A stretch of 64,000 nt of DNA from assembly GCF_001515305.1 (NCBI RefSeq), contig NZ_LNQV01000006.1:1-64000 (forward strand), in the 5' to 3' direction. Shown here piece by piece: positions 1 to 9,411 of the stretch (positions within the stretch are counted from its first letter, which is position 1; every line of letters starts with the position of its first letter). The position numbers and the translations under genes are program-made. Source of the stretch: Aquitalea pelogenes (GTDB lineage: Bacteria; Pseudomonadota; Gammaproteobacteria; Burkholderiales; Chromobacteriaceae). Below the pieces are notes generated by a model. The model had not been told where the DNA came from and ran no database searches. It saw nothing but the letters and a program-made list of their open reading frames with translations.

Positions 1-297
1 GGGTGGGCCCGGGTTGGGCCCAGCAGCCCGTTTCGGGTGAGCGAGCCCGGGCTCGGTGACAAAAACCCGAGCAGGGCCGGGGGGAGGGCGGGTGGCTGCG
101 GCAGCCAGTGTGAATCCTCGATCATGGCGCGCATTATGCCAAAGCCGGGCGATGCTTGTCCTGTTTGTCGCCTGTAATACGACAATACGCTTGCCTGTTT
201 ATTTCACCGCCGGGCTGCGACAGGTATGATGAAAGCCCCTGTTCTTGCCCTTTGCCGGACTTGTGTCAGCCATGTTGCCGCAAGCGGAATGACGATC
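1..297. other. G+C-rich stretch without a recognised gene
   Basis: The first 110 bases are very rich in runs of G and C (repeated GGGCCC and CCCGGG words) and can form several short hairpins, for example GCTCGG at about 52-57 with CCGAGC at about 68-73. I see no convincing coding frame or promoter before the CidA/LrgA gene. It may hold the end of an upstream transcription unit lying outside the window. Confidence 0.4.
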
Positions 298-654
298 ATG
301 ATAGAAACCCTGTTGTGGCTGGTAGGCTACCAGCTGGCTGGAGAACTGATCAGCCGCACTTTTTCCCTGCCCTTGCCTGGCCCGGTGCTGGGCATGCTGT
401 TGCTGTTTGCCACGCTGGCCTTGCGCAAATCCGTACCGGAAAGCATGAAGCTGAATGTGCCGCGCTTTCTGTCGCATCTGTCTCTATTGTTCATTCCGGC
501 CGGGGCTGCGGTGCTGGCTTACCGTGATTTGCTGGCCGGTTTTGGCTGGCAGCTGATTGTGGTGCTGGTGCTGTCCACCACCCTGACCCTGCTGCTGCCC
601 GGCCTGTTGCTCAAGCTGCTGTTGGCGCGCCATCGACACCAGGAGGGCGCATGA
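298..654 (+). CDS. CidA/LrgA family holin-like membrane protein
   Basis: This is a small (118 aa) hydrophobic protein of the CidA/LrgA family, holin-like inner-membrane proteins implicated in murein hydrolase export and programmed lysis. The family pattern LPLPGPVLGM is present near residues 23-32, followed by three further hydrophobic segments and a basic C-terminal tail. I chose the ATG at 298 because it matches the usual family N-terminus; an in-frame ATG at 289 would add three residues, and neither has a strong ribosome binding site. The stop overlaps the start of lrgB by four bases (ATGA), so the two are translationally coupled. CidA and LrgA cannot be told apart from sequence alone. Confidence 0.88.
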   Translation: MIETLLWLVGYQLAGELISRTFSLPLPGPVLGMLLLFATLALRKSVPESMKLNVPRFLSHLSLLFIPAGAAVLAYRDLLAGFGWQLIVVLVLSTTLTLLLPGLLLKLLLARHRHQEGA

Positions 655-1363
655 ATACCGATGCTGCCCTCAGCGTGATCCGCACCTCTCCCTTGACCGG
701 GGTGTTTGTCACCTTGCTGGCCTACAAGCTGGCGGTGTTGTTCAACCGCCGCTGCAAGGGGCATCCCTTGTCCAATCCGGTGCTGATCGGTGTGTTGCTG
801 TTGCTGGCCTGGTTGCTGGCCACCGGCACCAGCTATCGCGATTACATGAAGGGCGGGGTGATGGTGCAGATGCTGCTGGGCCCGGCCACGGTGGCACTGG
901 CCGTGCCGTTGTATGGCAATCTGTCGCGGTTGAAGCGTGCCGCCGGCCCCTGGCCATCACCATCGGGTTTGGTGGGCTGGTAGGGATTGTCAGTGCGGTA
1001 GGAGTGGGCTGGCTGCTGCAATTGCCGCAGCAGGTACTGCTGTCGCTCACCACCCGTGCCGTTACCACGCCCATTGCCATGAGCGTGTCGCAGGGCATTG
1101 GCGGCATTCCGGAGTTGTCCGCCATGTTCGTGATTTTGTCCGGCATATTCGGTGCGGTCATCGTCAAACCCTTGTTCAATCTGCTGGGCTTGCGCGATGA
1201 CATGGTGCTGGGGACGGCAACCGGGATTTCCGCCCACGGCATCGGCACGGCCAGGGTGTTTCAGTTGTCGGAAACGGCGGGGGCCTTTGCTGGCCTCGCC
1301 ATGGGGCTGAATGGTGTGGTGACGGCCATTCTGGTGCCCTTGCTGGCACCTTTGCTGCACTAG
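651..1363 (+). pseudogene. lrgB: LrgB family membrane protein, interrupted by a one-base frameshift
   Basis: This is the partner of the CidA/LrgA gene, a multi-spanning membrane protein of the LrgB/CidB family. The first frame gives a normal N-terminal half (about 98 residues, including LGPATVALAVPLY) and then runs off family at about 947-950. The family sequence resumes in the frame one base back (LAITIGFGGLVG, then TTPIAMSVSQGIGG and GTATGISAHGIGTA) and continues to a normal end at 1363. Restoring one C to the CCCC run at 947-950 would give a single product of about 238 aa, the usual family length. Either the gene is broken or a base was lost during sequencing. I see no canonical slippery heptamer that would suggest programmed frameshifting. 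Confidence 0.85.
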
Positions 1364-1456
1364 GCCGGGCTGGCTAGGTGTTTGTCCGACATGCAGCTGA
1401 CACAAGGCTGGTGTAGGCTGCCGGTCTGCTGTCATGCTCTGGGATACAGGCATGTC

Positions 1457-1499
1457 GTGCGGCACCACAAGGCGGGTTTACCTTGCCGTGATGCCGCAC
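1457..1499. repeat. Two-step inverted repeat upstream of sixA
   Basis: GTGCGGCA (1457-1464) is matched perfectly by TGCCGCAC (1492-1499). Inside it CAAGG (1468-1472) pairs with CCTTG (1481-1485). It lies between lrgB and sixA, about 13 bases before the sixA ribosome binding site. There is no following T-run, so it is not a canonical intrinsic terminator; it could be an operator or an RNA structure. Confidence 0.5.
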
Positions 1500-1523
1500 C
1501 AACAACAATAACGGAGGTGAATG

Positions 1524-1987
1524 ATGGATCTGATTCTATGGCGCCACGCCGAGGCAGAAGAGGGCTCGGATGATCTGGCGCGCGCACTGACGCGCCGTGG
1601 TCAGCAACAGGCCAGCCAGATGGCCGCTTGGCTGCGCGACCGTCTGCCGCGCGATTTTATCTTGCTGGCATCGGAAGCCAAACGCTCGCAGCAAACCGCA
1701 GCGCTGCTGAGCAAGCGTTACACCGTGTTGCCAGAACTGAACCCGGATGCTCGATCGAGGCGGTGATGCAGGCCGTTAACTGGCCTGAGGCAGGCAAGAC
1801 CATCGTGCTGGTGGGGCATCAGCCTTATATCGGGCGCCTGTCTGCCCAGCTGCTGGGCGAGCAGCCCTTGCTGTGGAGTGTGAAGAAAGGGGCGGTGTGG
1901 TGGTTGAGCCACCGCGTACGCCACGATCTGGAGCAAGTGCGGCTGAAGGTGATGATGACGCCGGGCATGCTGACGCCCAATGAGTGA
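1524..1987 (+). pseudogene. sixA: SixA-type phosphohistidine phosphatase, interrupted by a one-base frameshift
   Basis: The product is a small histidine phosphatase (branch-2 phosphoglycerate-mutase fold) of the SixA type, whose E. coli member removes phosphate from histidine phosphotransfer domains. The N-terminal catalytic motif LILWRHAEAEEG and the ALTRRGQQQA segment are in one frame. The second histidine motif VLVGHQPYIGRL lies one frame back. The switch is near 1750-1753, where one missing base in GATGCTCG would restore Asp-Ala-Ser-Ile-Glu. The start at 1524 is chosen over 1521 because it sits six bases after GGAGG (1513-1517). The intact product would be about 154 aa. This is either a pseudogene or a sequencing error. 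Confidence 0.82.
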
Positions 1988-2006
1988 GGCAGTCACCGCC
2001 TTGTGA

Positions 2007-2033
2007 AAAAAACCGCCTGTATGGCGGTTTTTT
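2007..2033. terminator. Intrinsic terminator after sixA
   Basis: An 11-bp perfect stem (six A plus CCGCC at 2007-2017, GGCGG plus six T at 2023-2033) with a five-base loop follows the sixA stop by 19 bases. The A and T tracts make it usable from either strand. Confidence 0.85.
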
Positions 2034-2047
2034 CATGCTGTCGCAGA

Positions 2048-2075
2048 TAAAAAGAGGGCTCCCGAAGGAGCCCTT
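2048..2075 (-). terminator. Intrinsic terminator of metE
   Basis: AGGGCTCC (2055-2062) pairs with GGAGCCCT (2067-2074) around a CGAA loop. On the minus strand it is followed by a five-base T-run (2053-2049). It lies about 100 bases beyond the metE stop. Confidence 0.75.
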
Positions 2076-2171
2076 GATCAGCGGGTACCAAGCGGGCCGG
2101 GGGTAGCCCTGAGAGAGAGTCTTGGTAAGCAAATACTAGAAATAGTTTTTACAAATTGCAATAGATGACGG

Positions 2172-4454
2172 TCAGTCTGCCGTTGCTGCCAGCTGTTGGC
2201 GCAGGTTTTTTGCCACAGCCACCATGCGTTGCAGCGCGGCTTCCACTTCCGGCCAGCTGCGGGTTTTCAAGCCGCAATCCGGGTTCACCCACAAGCGCCT
2301 GGCCGGTATCACCTGCAAGGCCTGTTCCAGCAATGCCGTCATTTCGTCGGCGCGCGGTGTGCGCGGGCTGTGGATGTCGTAAACACCGGGGCCGATCTGG
2401 TTGGGATAATGGAAACGGGCAAAGTCCTGCAACAGCGCCATGTCCGAACGCGAAGTTTCAATGGTGATCACGTCGGCATCCAGGGCGGCAATCTGCGGCA
2501 GGATGTCGCCAAAGGCCGAGTAGCACATGTGGGTGTGAATCTGCGTGCTGTCATCCAGCCGCCAGCTACATAGCCGGAAGGCTTCGCCCGCCCAGCGCAG
2601 GTAGTCTGCCTGATCGGCCTTTTTCAGCGGCAGGCCTTCCCGGATGGCTGGTTCATCAATCTGGATGATGCGGATGCCGGCATTTTCCAGTTCCAGTACT
2701 TCATCGTTCAAGGCCAGGGCAATTTGCTTGCACACCGTACTGCGCGGCAGGTCGTCCCGGACAAAGCTCCATTGCAGCAAGGTGACCGGCCCGGTAAGCA
2801 TGCCTTTGACCGGGCGCTGTGTCAGGCTTTGGGCGTAGACGGCCCAGCTGACGGTCATGGCCTGCGGCCGTGCCACATCGCCCACGATGATGGGCGGCTT
2901 GACGCAGCGGCTGCCATAGCTCTGCACCCAACCCAGCCGGGTAAACACAAAGCCGTCCAGTTGTTCGCCAAAGTATTCCACCATGTCGTTACGCTGGGCC
3001 TCGCCATGCACCAGCACGTCCAGGCCCAGCGCTTCCTGACGGCGGATGGCCAGCGCGATGTCCTGCTGCATGGCCTGTTGATAGTCGCTTGCAGACAGTT
3101 CCCCGCGCTTGAAGGCGGCGCGGGCGCTGCGGATGCTGGCGGTTTGCGGAAAGGAACCGATGGTGGTGGTGGGCAGCAGGGGCAGCTGCAGCCAGTCCTG
3201 TTGCTGTGCCTCCCGGCTGGCGAAGGGGCTGCGGCGTTGGTCGGCACCGGGCGGCAATGTGGCCAGCCTGTCCTGCACTGCCGGGCGATGAGTCAGCGGG
3301 CTGTTGCGGCGCAGTGTTTGCACATGGTCGCTGGCCTGCAGTTCATGCACGATGCTGTTGCGGCCTTGTTCCAGAGCACGCTGCAGCAGCTTCAGCTCAT
3401 TCAGCTTTTGTACGGCAAAAGCAAGCCAGCTGCGGATGTCGGCATCCATGGTGGTTTCGGCGGCGGCATCTACCGGGCAGTGCAGTAGCGAGCAGCTGGG
3501 GGCCAGCCATAGCCGGTCGCCCAGTTGCTCGGCCAGTGGCTCCAGCAGCGCCAGCTGGGCCGACAGATTGCTGCGCCAGATATTGCGTCCATCCACGATG
3601 CCGGCGGAAAGAATCTTGTCTGCCGGCCAATGGGCGGCGAAGGCTGCCAGCTGCTCTGGTGCGCGCACCAGGTCCAGATGCAGGCCGGCTACCGGCAGTG
3701 TGCTGAGCAGGGCGGTGTGCTCCGCCACGCTGCCAAAATAAGTGGCCAGCAGGAGGTTCAGCGGAGTGCTGCCCAATTGCTGATAGGCAGTGGCGATGGC
3801 TTGCAGCCAGTCGGCGGGCAAGTCCAGTGCCAGGATGGGTTCGTCCAGTTGTACCCAGCTCACGCCGGCAGCGGACAGCTGTTGCAGGATCTGTTCATAG
3901 CAGGCCAGCAGTGCGGGCAGCAGTTGCAGCCGGTCAAACTCGCCGCCCTTGCACTTGCCCAGCCACAACAGGCTGACCGGGCCGATCAGCACCGGCTTGG
4001 TACGGATGCCCAGTGCCCGTGCCTCGGCCAATTGGCTTAGCAAGACCGCCGGGTTGGCGGCAAAGCGGGTGTCGGCATGCCATTCCGGCACCAGGTAGTG
4101 GTAGTTGGTATCGAACCATTTGGTCATTTCCAGCGCGGGCTGTTGCTGGTTGCCACGTGCCAGCTGGAAATACTGTTCAGGACTGATGCTGGCCGCATCA
4201 AAGCCGAAGCGGGGCGGGATGGCACCCACCAGAATCTGCGCATCCAGCACGTGGTCGTACAAGGAGAAGTCGCCCAGCGGTGACAGGGTGATGCCGGCAC
4301 CCTTTTGCAGCAGCCAGTGGCGCTGGCGCAGTTCGCGTGCGCCTTGCTGTAGTGCTTGCTCGTCTATCTGGCCCTGCCAGTAGTTTTCCAGCAGGAATTT
4401 CAGTTCGCGTTTGGCGCCGATGCGGGGGAAACCGGCCAGGTGCAGTGTGGTCAT
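2172..4454 (-). CDS. metE: Cobalamin-independent methionine synthase MetE
   Basis: The 760-aa product transfers a methyl group from 5-methyltetrahydropteroyltriglutamate to homocysteine, the last step of methionine synthesis, without cobalamin. It has the MetE N-terminal half ([15 protein letters not shown]) and the catalytic C-terminal half with the zinc-ligand motifs [13 protein letters not shown] and [13 protein letters not shown] near the end. I place the start at 4454, just after AAGGAG on the minus strand; an open frame continues 31 codons upstream but lacks family sequence. It diverges from metR, its likely activator, across about 110 bases. A terminator sits at 2048-2075. Confidence 0.97.
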   Translation of the reverse strand: MTTLHLAGFPRIGAKRELKFLLENYWQGQIDEQALQQGARELRQRHWLLQKGAGITLSPLGDFSLYDHVLDAQILVGAIPPRFGFDAASISPEQYFQLARGNQQQPALEMTKWFDTNYHYLVPEWHADTRFAANPAVLLSQLAEARALGIRTKPVLIGPVSLLWLGKCKGGEFDRLQLLPALLACYEQILQQLSAAGVSWVQLDEPILALDLPADWLQAIATAYQQLGSTPLNLLLATYFGSVAEHTALLSTLPVAGLHLDLVRAPEQLAAFAAHWPADKILSAGIVDGRNIWRSNLSAQLALLEPLAEQLGDRLWLAPSCSLLHCPVDAAAETTMDADIRSWLAFAVQKLNELKLLQRALEQGRNSIVHELQASDHVQTLRRNSPLTHRPAVQDRLATLPPGADQRRSPFASREAQQQDWLQLPLLPTTTIGSFPQTASIRSARAAFKRGELSASDYQQAMQQDIALAIRRQEALGLDVLVHGEAQRNDMVEYFGEQLDGFVFTRLGWVQSYGSRCVKPPIIVGDVARPQAMTVSWAVYAQSLTQRPVKGMLTGPVTLLQWSFVRDDLPRSTVCKQIALALNDEVLELENAGIRIIQIDEPAIREGLPLKKADQADYLRWAGEAFRLCSWRLDDSTQIHTHMCYSAFGDILPQIAALDADVITIETSRSDMALLQDFARFHYPNQIGPGVYDIHSPRTPRADEMTALLEQALQVIPARRLWVNPDCGLKTRSWPEVEAALQRMVAVAKNLRQQLAATAD

Positions 4455-4504
4455 GCGGGGCTCCTTGTTGTCAGTGGCTCCAGCATGGTGGTTTTTGCTG
4501 TATG

Positions 4505-4546
4505 ATTCAAACGCATAATTTTGTCGATTTGAATTAATTATTTTCA
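4505..4546. promoter_or_regulatory. Candidate MetR operator region between metE and metR
   Basis: The A+T-rich divergent region contains the perfect inverted repeat ATTCAAA (4505-4511) / TTTGAAT (4528-4534) and a TGAA...TTCA pair (4530-4533, 4543-4546). E. coli MetR binds TGAA-N5-TTCA; the spacings here differ, so this is a candidate LysR-type site rather than a match to the consensus. Confidence 0.35.
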
Positions 4547-4564
4547 TGATTGGACGGTGCGACT

Positions 4565-5482
4565 GTGCTGGAACTGCGTCATTTGCGAACCCTGATTGCC
4601 TTGCAGGAAACCGGCAGCGTGTCGCTGGCGGCAGAGCGGGTGTTTCTCACCCAGTCCGCCTTGTCGCATCAGCTAAAGCAGCTGGAGGCCTACTATCAGC
4701 AGCCCTTGTTCGAACGCAAGACCCAGCCGCTACGCTTTACCCTGGCGGGGGAACGCCTGCTGACGCTGGCGCATGAGCTGCTGGGCCGTGTGGCTGCGGC
4801 CGAGCGCGATGTGGCGCGCATTCGCGAAGGAGATGCCGGTGAATTGCGCGTGGCGGTGGAGTGTCACACCTGTTTTGACTGGCTGATGCCGGCCATGGAC
4901 AGCTACCGCCAGCACTGGCCTGCGGTAGAGCTGGACATCGTGTCCGGCTTTCATGCCGACCCGGTCAGCCTGCTGCTGACCCAAAGGGCGGATCTGGCCA
5001 TCGTGTCGGAAATGGAAGCGCAAGCCGGTGTGGTGCACCATCCTTTGTTTGCTTACGAGATGGTGGGCATCGTGGCGCGGGATCATCCACTGGCAGAAAA
5101 GAAAATCTGGCAGGCGGCGGATTTCGCCGGTGAAACGCTGATCCAGTACCCGGTGCCGGATGACATGCTGGATTTGTGGCGCAAGGTATTGTTGCCTGCC
5201 GGGGTGAACCCGCCACGGCGCAGCAGCGAGCTGACGGTGGCCATCATCCAGCTGGTGGCCAGCCGGCGCGGTGTGGCGGCCTTGCCGTACTGGGCGGTGC
5301 GGCCTTATCTGGAAAAGGGCTATGTGGTGGCGCGTACCATTGGCGATGGCGGCCTGCGCAGCGAGTTGTATGCCGCGGTGCGCAGCGAGGATGCACCGCT
5401 TGCCTTCATGCAGGATTTTCTGGCCACGGTACGGGAGCGCAGCTTCGCCACGCTCCCCGGCCTTACCGTACTGGCAGGCTGA
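4565..5482 (+). CDS. metR: LysR-type activator of methionine biosynthesis, MetR
   Basis: This 305-aa LysR-family regulator has an N-terminal winged helix-turn-helix ([15 protein letters not shown]) and a C-terminal effector domain; MetR uses homocysteine as coinducer. The phrase [17 protein letters not shown] closely resembles the MetR-specific IECHSC segment, and the divergent metE neighbour fits. I chose the GTG at 4565 because it aligns with the first residue of known MetR proteins ([10 protein letters not shown]); a TTG at 4550 would add five residues. It converges on ntrC with only 11 bases between the stops. Confidence 0.92.
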   Translation: MLELRHLRTLIALQETGSVSLAAERVFLTQSALSHQLKQLEAYYQQPLFERKTQPLRFTLAGERLLTLAHELLGRVAAAERDVARIREGDAGELRVAVECHTCFDWLMPAMDSYRQHWPAVELDIVSGFHADPVSLLLTQRADLAIVSEMEAQAGVVHHPLFAYEMVGIVARDHPLAEKKIWQAADFAGETLIQYPVPDDMLDLWRKVLLPAGVNPPRRSSELTVAIIQLVASRRGVAALPYWAVRPYLEKGYVVARTIGDGGLRSELYAAVRSEDAPLAFMQDFLATVRERSFATLPGLTVLAG

Positions 5483-5493
5483 TCAGTCAGCGC

Positions 5494-6951
5494 CTAGACA
5501 TGGTCGGCATGTTCGTCATGCCCTTCCATGCCCAGTTCCTGAATCTTGCGGGTCAGGGTGTTGCGGCCCCAGCCCAGCAGATGGGCGGCTTCCACCTTGC
5601 GGCCACCGGTGTGGGCCAGCCCGGTGCGGATGCAGCTTTCTTCAAAGCGGCGGGTCAGGTCGTCGATGATGCCCACTTCACCGGCGCGCAGCCGACGGGC
5701 CACTTCTTCGGCCAGCCCCAGCGTCCAGTCCACCACGTGCACGGCGCTGCTGACTACCGGGCTGCCATCGCTTTCCGTCGCCAGTGCAATGGCTTCCGGT
5801 TCGCGCAGTTCGGAGGGCAAGTCGCCCACTTCCACCTGCTGGCCCGGTGCCATCACGGTAATCCACTGACACAGGTTTTCCAGTTCGCGCACATTACCGG
5901 TAAAGCTGTGGAACTTGATCACTTCCATCGCCGCTTCGGTCAGGCGCTTGGGCTCAACGCCCAGACTGCTGGCGCTCTTGGCCAGGAAATGGCGGGTCAG
6001 CAGCGGGATGTCCTCGCGCCGTTCGCGCAAGGGCGGCAGACGCAGGCGGATCACATTCAGGCGGTGGAACAGGTCCTCCCGGAACAGGCCGCGTTTGACC
6101 CGGTCTTCCAGATTCTGGTGGGTGGCGGCAATCACCCGCACATTGGCCTTGATCGGCACATGGCCGCCCACGCGGTAAAAGTGTCCGTCCGACAGCACGC
6201 GCAGCAAGCGGGTTTGCAGCTCGGTGGGCATGTCGCCGATTTCATCCAGAAACAGCGTGCCGCCTTCCGCCTCTTCAAAGCGGCCGCGACGGGTGGCCAG
6301 CGCGCCGGTAAAAGCGCCTTTTTCATGGCCGAACAGTTCGGACTCCAGCAAATCCTTGGGAATGGCTGCGGTATTCAAGGCAATGAAAGGCTTGCTGGAG
6401 CGCACCGAATGGCGGTGCAGCGCTTCGGCCACCCGCTCCTTGCCGGTACCGGACTCGCCGGTAATCAGCACGGTGACATGGGATTGCGACAAGCGGCCAA
6501 TGGCGCGGAATACGTCCTGCATGGCAGGGGCCTGGCCTAGCAGCACCGGCATGGCTTCCACGCCGCCGGTGGCTTCGATCTGGCTATTGCTCTCGGCCAG
6601 TGCGCGCTCGATCAGCTGCACAGCCTGGTCGACATCAAAGGGCTTGGGCAGGTATTCGAATGCACCACCCTGGAAGGCGGCCACTGCCGAATCCAGGTCG
6701 GAGTGCGCGGTCATGATGATGACCGGCAGCTGCGGATGATCGGCCTTTACCCGGGAGAGAAATTTCAAACCATCGGTGCCGGGCATGCGGATGTCGGAAA
6801 TGATGACGCGCGGTGTATTGTCGTACAGGGCATTCAGCGCATCGTCGGCGCTGGAAAAGCTGTCAAAGCCGATGCCACTGCGGCCGAGTGCCTTTTCCAG
6901 GACCCAGCGGATGGCCTTGTCGTCATCAATGATCCACACCGGGTTATTCAT
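5494..6951 (-). CDS. ntrC: Nitrogen regulator NtrC, sigma-54-dependent response regulator
   Basis: The 485-aa protein activates nitrogen-limitation genes with sigma-54 RNA polymerase after phosphorylation by NtrB. It has an N-terminal receiver domain (IIDDDKA, phospho-acceptor Asp53 in ISDIRMPG), a central AAA+ domain with Walker A GESGTGKE and the sigma-54 contact loop GAFTGA, and a C-terminal Fis-type helix-turn-helix (AAHLLGWGRNTLTRKIQELG). Its start follows ntrB by 26 bases, so the two form an operon. Its main expected local target is the sigma-54 promoter of glnA at 10900-10915. Confidence 0.97.
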   Translation of the reverse strand: MNNPVWIIDDDKAIRWVLEKALGRSGIGFDSFSSADDALNALYDNTPRVIISDIRMPGTDGLKFLSRVKADHPQLPVIIMTAHSDLDSAVAAFQGGAFEYLPKPFDVDQAVQLIERALAESNSQIEATGGVEAMPVLLGQAPAMQDVFRAIGRLSQSHVTVLITGESGTGKERVAEALHRHSVRSSKPFIALNTAAIPKDLLESELFGHEKGAFTGALATRRGRFEEAEGGTLFLDEIGDMPTELQTRLLRVLSDGHFYRVGGHVPIKANVRVIAATHQNLEDRVKRGLFREDLFHRLNVIRLRLPPLRERREDIPLLTRHFLAKSASSLGVEPKRLTEAAMEVIKFHSFTGNVRELENLCQWITVMAPGQQVEVGDLPSELREPEAIALATESDGSPVVSSAVHVVDWTLGLAEEVARRLRAGEVGIIDDLTRRFEESCIRTGLAHTGGRKVEAAHLLGWGRNTLTRKIQELGMEGHDEHADHV

Positions 6952-6977
6952 AGCAGCCCTCGTTTCTGTAATTGGTT

Positions 6978-8033
6978 TCAGTCCGTGTTGCTGAAGGGCA
7001 GCATCACGGTAAAGCAGGTCTGGCCCGGGCGGGATTCAAATTCGATGCTGCCGCCGTGCTGGTGTACATAAGCCTGGGCCAGTGTCAGCCCCAGGCCGGT
7101 GCCTTCGGCGCGTCCGGTGACCAGGGGATAAAAAATGTGATCCCTGATTTCTTCCGGAATACCGGGACCGTTGTCGACAATCTGCAATTTTAATGCCAGC
7201 ACGTGACGCTTCCGTGCCAGGGTGACCTGCCGGGCGACGCGCGTGCGCAAAATCACCTCGCCCTTGGCCTTCATGGCCTGCACCGCGTTCTTGACGATAT
7301 TGAGCACCACCTGGATCAGCTGCTCCTTGTCCGCCACCATGTGCGGCAGGCTGGTGTCGTAGTCGCGGCGGATGACGAGGCCCTGTGGGTACTCGGCCAG
7401 CGCAATGCTGCGCACCCGTTCCAGCACTTCGTGGATATTGATTTCGCTGCGCACATGGCGGCGATGCGGGGCCAGCAGGCGGTCTACCAGCGATTGCAGG
7501 CGCAGGGCTTCTTCCTGGATGACTTCGGTGTATTCCTTCAGCTCCGGCCGGTCTGACAGTTCATGCTCCAGCAACTGGGCCGCACCGCGGATTCCCCCCA
7601 AGGGGTTCTTGATTTCATGCGCCAGGTTACGAATCAGCTCGCGATTAGCCTGTTGTTGCAGCAAAAGCCGCTCTTCGTTGGCAATTTTCAGTTGCTGATC
7701 CAGTGGCCGCAGCTCGACCAGCGCCAGCCGACCCTCCGCATCAATCGGTGTCACCGACAGGGCGATATGCAAGGGCTGCTCGCCATGCGGTGTGCGCAGT
7801 TCGAGGTCGTGCTCGATATAACTGGAGTTGTGTTGTAAGGCGGTGGCCAATGCCTGGCGCAGGGCGGGGCTGTCTTGCAGCAACTCGAACAGCGAGTGGC
7901 GCAGCAACTCTCGCCGGCCTATGGCCAGCAGGTTTTCACAGGCGGGATTGGCAAATTCGAGTTTGCCATCGGCATGCGTGATCAGGACCGGGGTGTCGAG
8001 TAAATCCAGGCCGGCAAAGCTGGGCGAGTTCAT
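6978..8033 (-). CDS. ntrB: Nitrogen sensor histidine kinase NtrB
   Basis: This 351-aa cytosolic kinase/phosphatase controls NtrC in response to the PII signalling protein. It has an N-terminal PAS domain (about 8-125), the phosphorylated His139 in NLAHEIKNPLGG, then an ATPase domain with N-box NIVKNAVQAM, G1 DNGPGIPEEI and G2 GTGLGLTLA. No membrane segment is seen, as usual for NtrB. A GGAG ribosome binding site precedes the ATG at 8033. Confidence 0.96.
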   Translation of the reverse strand: MNSPSFAGLDLLDTPVLITHADGKLEFANPACENLLAIGRRELLRHSLFELLQDSPALRQALATALQHNSSYIEHDLELRTPHGEQPLHIALSVTPIDAEGRLALVELRPLDQQLKIANEERLLLQQQANRELIRNLAHEIKNPLGGIRGAAQLLEHELSDRPELKEYTEVIQEEALRLQSLVDRLLAPHRRHVRSEINIHEVLERVRSIALAEYPQGLVIRRDYDTSLPHMVADKEQLIQVVLNIVKNAVQAMKAKGEVILRTRVARQVTLARKRHVLALKLQIVDNGPGIPEEIRDHIFYPLVTGRAEGTGLGLTLAQAYVHQHGGSIEFESRPGQTCFTVMLPFSNTD

Positions 8034-8133
8034 GGTGCTCCGAATCGGATGAGGCTGTGCATCTGGCTATTAGCAATAAGCACGCCAAGCCGGAGCACCG
8101 CATATGCACGAAATCGGCCTTAATTATGCACCA

Positions 8134-8619
8134 TTATTGTGCATTGGATGCAGCTTGCCCCAGTTCGCGGCGTAATGCGTCCACATTCTTCTGGCGCTCG
8201 GTGACGGCGTCCTTCAGTTTTTGTACCCGGTCCAGGTATTTCTGGTAGTTACGGGTTTCATCGCCGTTGCGGGTAGCCGCGCCGTCGGTGTAAGCCTTTT
8301 GTGCATCAGCCAAGGCTTTTTGCTCATTGGCCAGCTCGTTTTCCAGAATCTTGCGGCGGCCTTCGTCGCGCTTGGACTGGGTACCGTTGTCCACACTGGG
8401 GTAGCCATCCGGTGTGGAGGCAGATTTGCCGCTGGCGGCCGCTTTGCCCTTGCCGCTGCCACTGCCGCCATAGGTGGACAGCGGTGCCAGGTGCATGGGC
8501 TTGGCGCCCTTGATCGGCACATTGGTGAAGGTGACATTGCCATTGGCGTCGATGTATTTGTACACCTCGGCATGGGCCAGGCCACAAGTCAGCAGCAGGC
8601 AGAAAGCAAGGGTTTTCAT
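8134..8619 (-). CDS. DUF4124-domain secreted protein with C-terminal coiled coil
   Basis: The 161-aa product has a signal peptide (cleavage likely after AHA, residue 17). A DUF4124 domain follows (EVYKYIDANGNVTFTN, about 18-50), then a Gly/Ser/Ala/Lys-rich linker (about 51-80) and a charged helix (about 82-150) with strong coiled-coil character. DUF4124 proteins are envelope proteins of unknown function, common in gammaproteobacteria and betaproteobacteria. It lies 100 bases upstream of ntrB on the same strand, but nothing in the sequence ties it to nitrogen control. Confidence 0.85.
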   Translation of the reverse strand: MKTLAFCLLLTCGLAHAEVYKYIDANGNVTFTNVPIKGAKPMHLAPLSTYGGSGSGKGKAAASGKSASTPDGYPSVDNGTQSKRDEGRRKILENELANEQKALADAQKAYTDGAATRNGDETRNYQKYLDRVQKLKDAVTERQKNVDALRRELGQAASNAQ

Positions 8620-8886
8620 GGTGTCGGGCGTCTGCGGTGAAAACGGGAGGATGTGACGCTATGATAAGCAAAAGGTGGTCTCGCGTCACATCTGCATGAC
8701 AACAAGGCGGCGGCCAGCATGCCGAACATCTGCGGAATGTGTCATCATGCGCCCGGGCATCACCTTGTGCCAATGGCATGGCGTGTGCCTGTATTTGATG
8801 TCCGGTCTCCATGCAGAAGGTAATGAGGAAATGTTTGCAGTCATCCGTTCAGCCCATCGTCCTGGCACTTTACAGAAAGCCGGCCC

Positions 8887-9309
8887 ATGCTGATTCAGTT
8901 GCTTTATTCCAGCAAGGCCACCACAGCACTGTCTCCTGCCGATTTGACGGCAATCCTGGACAAGTCGGTGGCCAATAACCAGGCCCGGCAGATCACCGGC
9001 CTGTTGCTGTACCGCGATGGCTGCTTCTTGCAACTGCTGGAGGGGGAGGAGGCTGTGGTTGAGGCTGCGTTCAGCAAAATCAGCCAGGATTCGCGCCATC
9101 ATCAGGTGGAGTCCCTGTTTTGCAGCGAATGCAAACAGCGTGAGTTTGGCCAGTGGTATATGGGTTTCCATGTGCCGCAGCCCGAAGCACTGGCGCGCTT
9201 CCCCCAGTTTGCCCCGGTGTTCGATCCGGCATTTGATGTCAGCCAGCTGGTTGTTGCGCCACAGGATGGCCTGGCCATGCTCAAGGCTTTTGCCGAGTTG
9301 CCGGGCTGA
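8887..9309 (+). CDS. Single-domain BLUF blue-light photoreceptor
   Basis: The 140-aa product is a BLUF domain with a short C-terminal extension. BLUF proteins bind FAD and sense blue light by rearranging hydrogen bonds around the flavin. The key residues are present at family spacing: Tyr7 in LLYSS, Asn30-Asn31, Gln49 in FLQLLEG (42 residues after the Tyr, as in AppA and PixD), and WYMGF (Trp90, Met92). There is no GGDEF, EAL or other output domain, so it should act through a protein partner, as PixD does with PixE. It is transcribed opposite to the glnA and ntrBC genes around it. The ribosome binding site is weak. Confidence 0.9.
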   Translation: MLIQLLYSSKATTALSPADLTAILDKSVANNQARQITGLLLYRDGCFLQLLEGEEAVVEAAFSKISQDSRHHQVESLFCSECKQREFGQWYMGFHVPQPEALARFPQFAPVFDPAFDVSQLVVAPQDGLAMLKAFAELPG

Positions 9310-9337
9310 GTGTTCCTGGCGGTAGCCGGCAGGCATG

Positions 9338-9375
9338 AAAAAACCCGCACAAGCAGTGCTTGCGCGGGGTTTTCT
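9338..9375. terminator. Bidirectional terminator between the BLUF gene and glnA
   Basis: A long hairpin with A-rich left and T-rich right flanks (AAACCCGC...GCGGGGTTTT, one bulge and one mismatch) separates these convergent genes. A second hairpin, GGCACC-CGAA-GGTGCC (9387-9402), lies between it and the glnA stop. Confidence 0.75.
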
Positions 9376-9411
9376 GTATCCGGCAAGGCACCCGAAGGTG
9401 CCATCGCCCGA

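Noticed and set aside
940-960. Programmed frameshifting in lrgB
   Set aside because: The CCCC run is not a canonical slippery heptamer, no stimulatory structure was found, and two other genes show the same type of lesion.
5176-6540. A 454-codon open frame on the plus strand opposite ntrC
   Set aside because: It is antisense to a clear NtrC gene, is rich in Gln, His, Gly and Ala as expected for a shadow frame in G+C-rich DNA, and matches no family.
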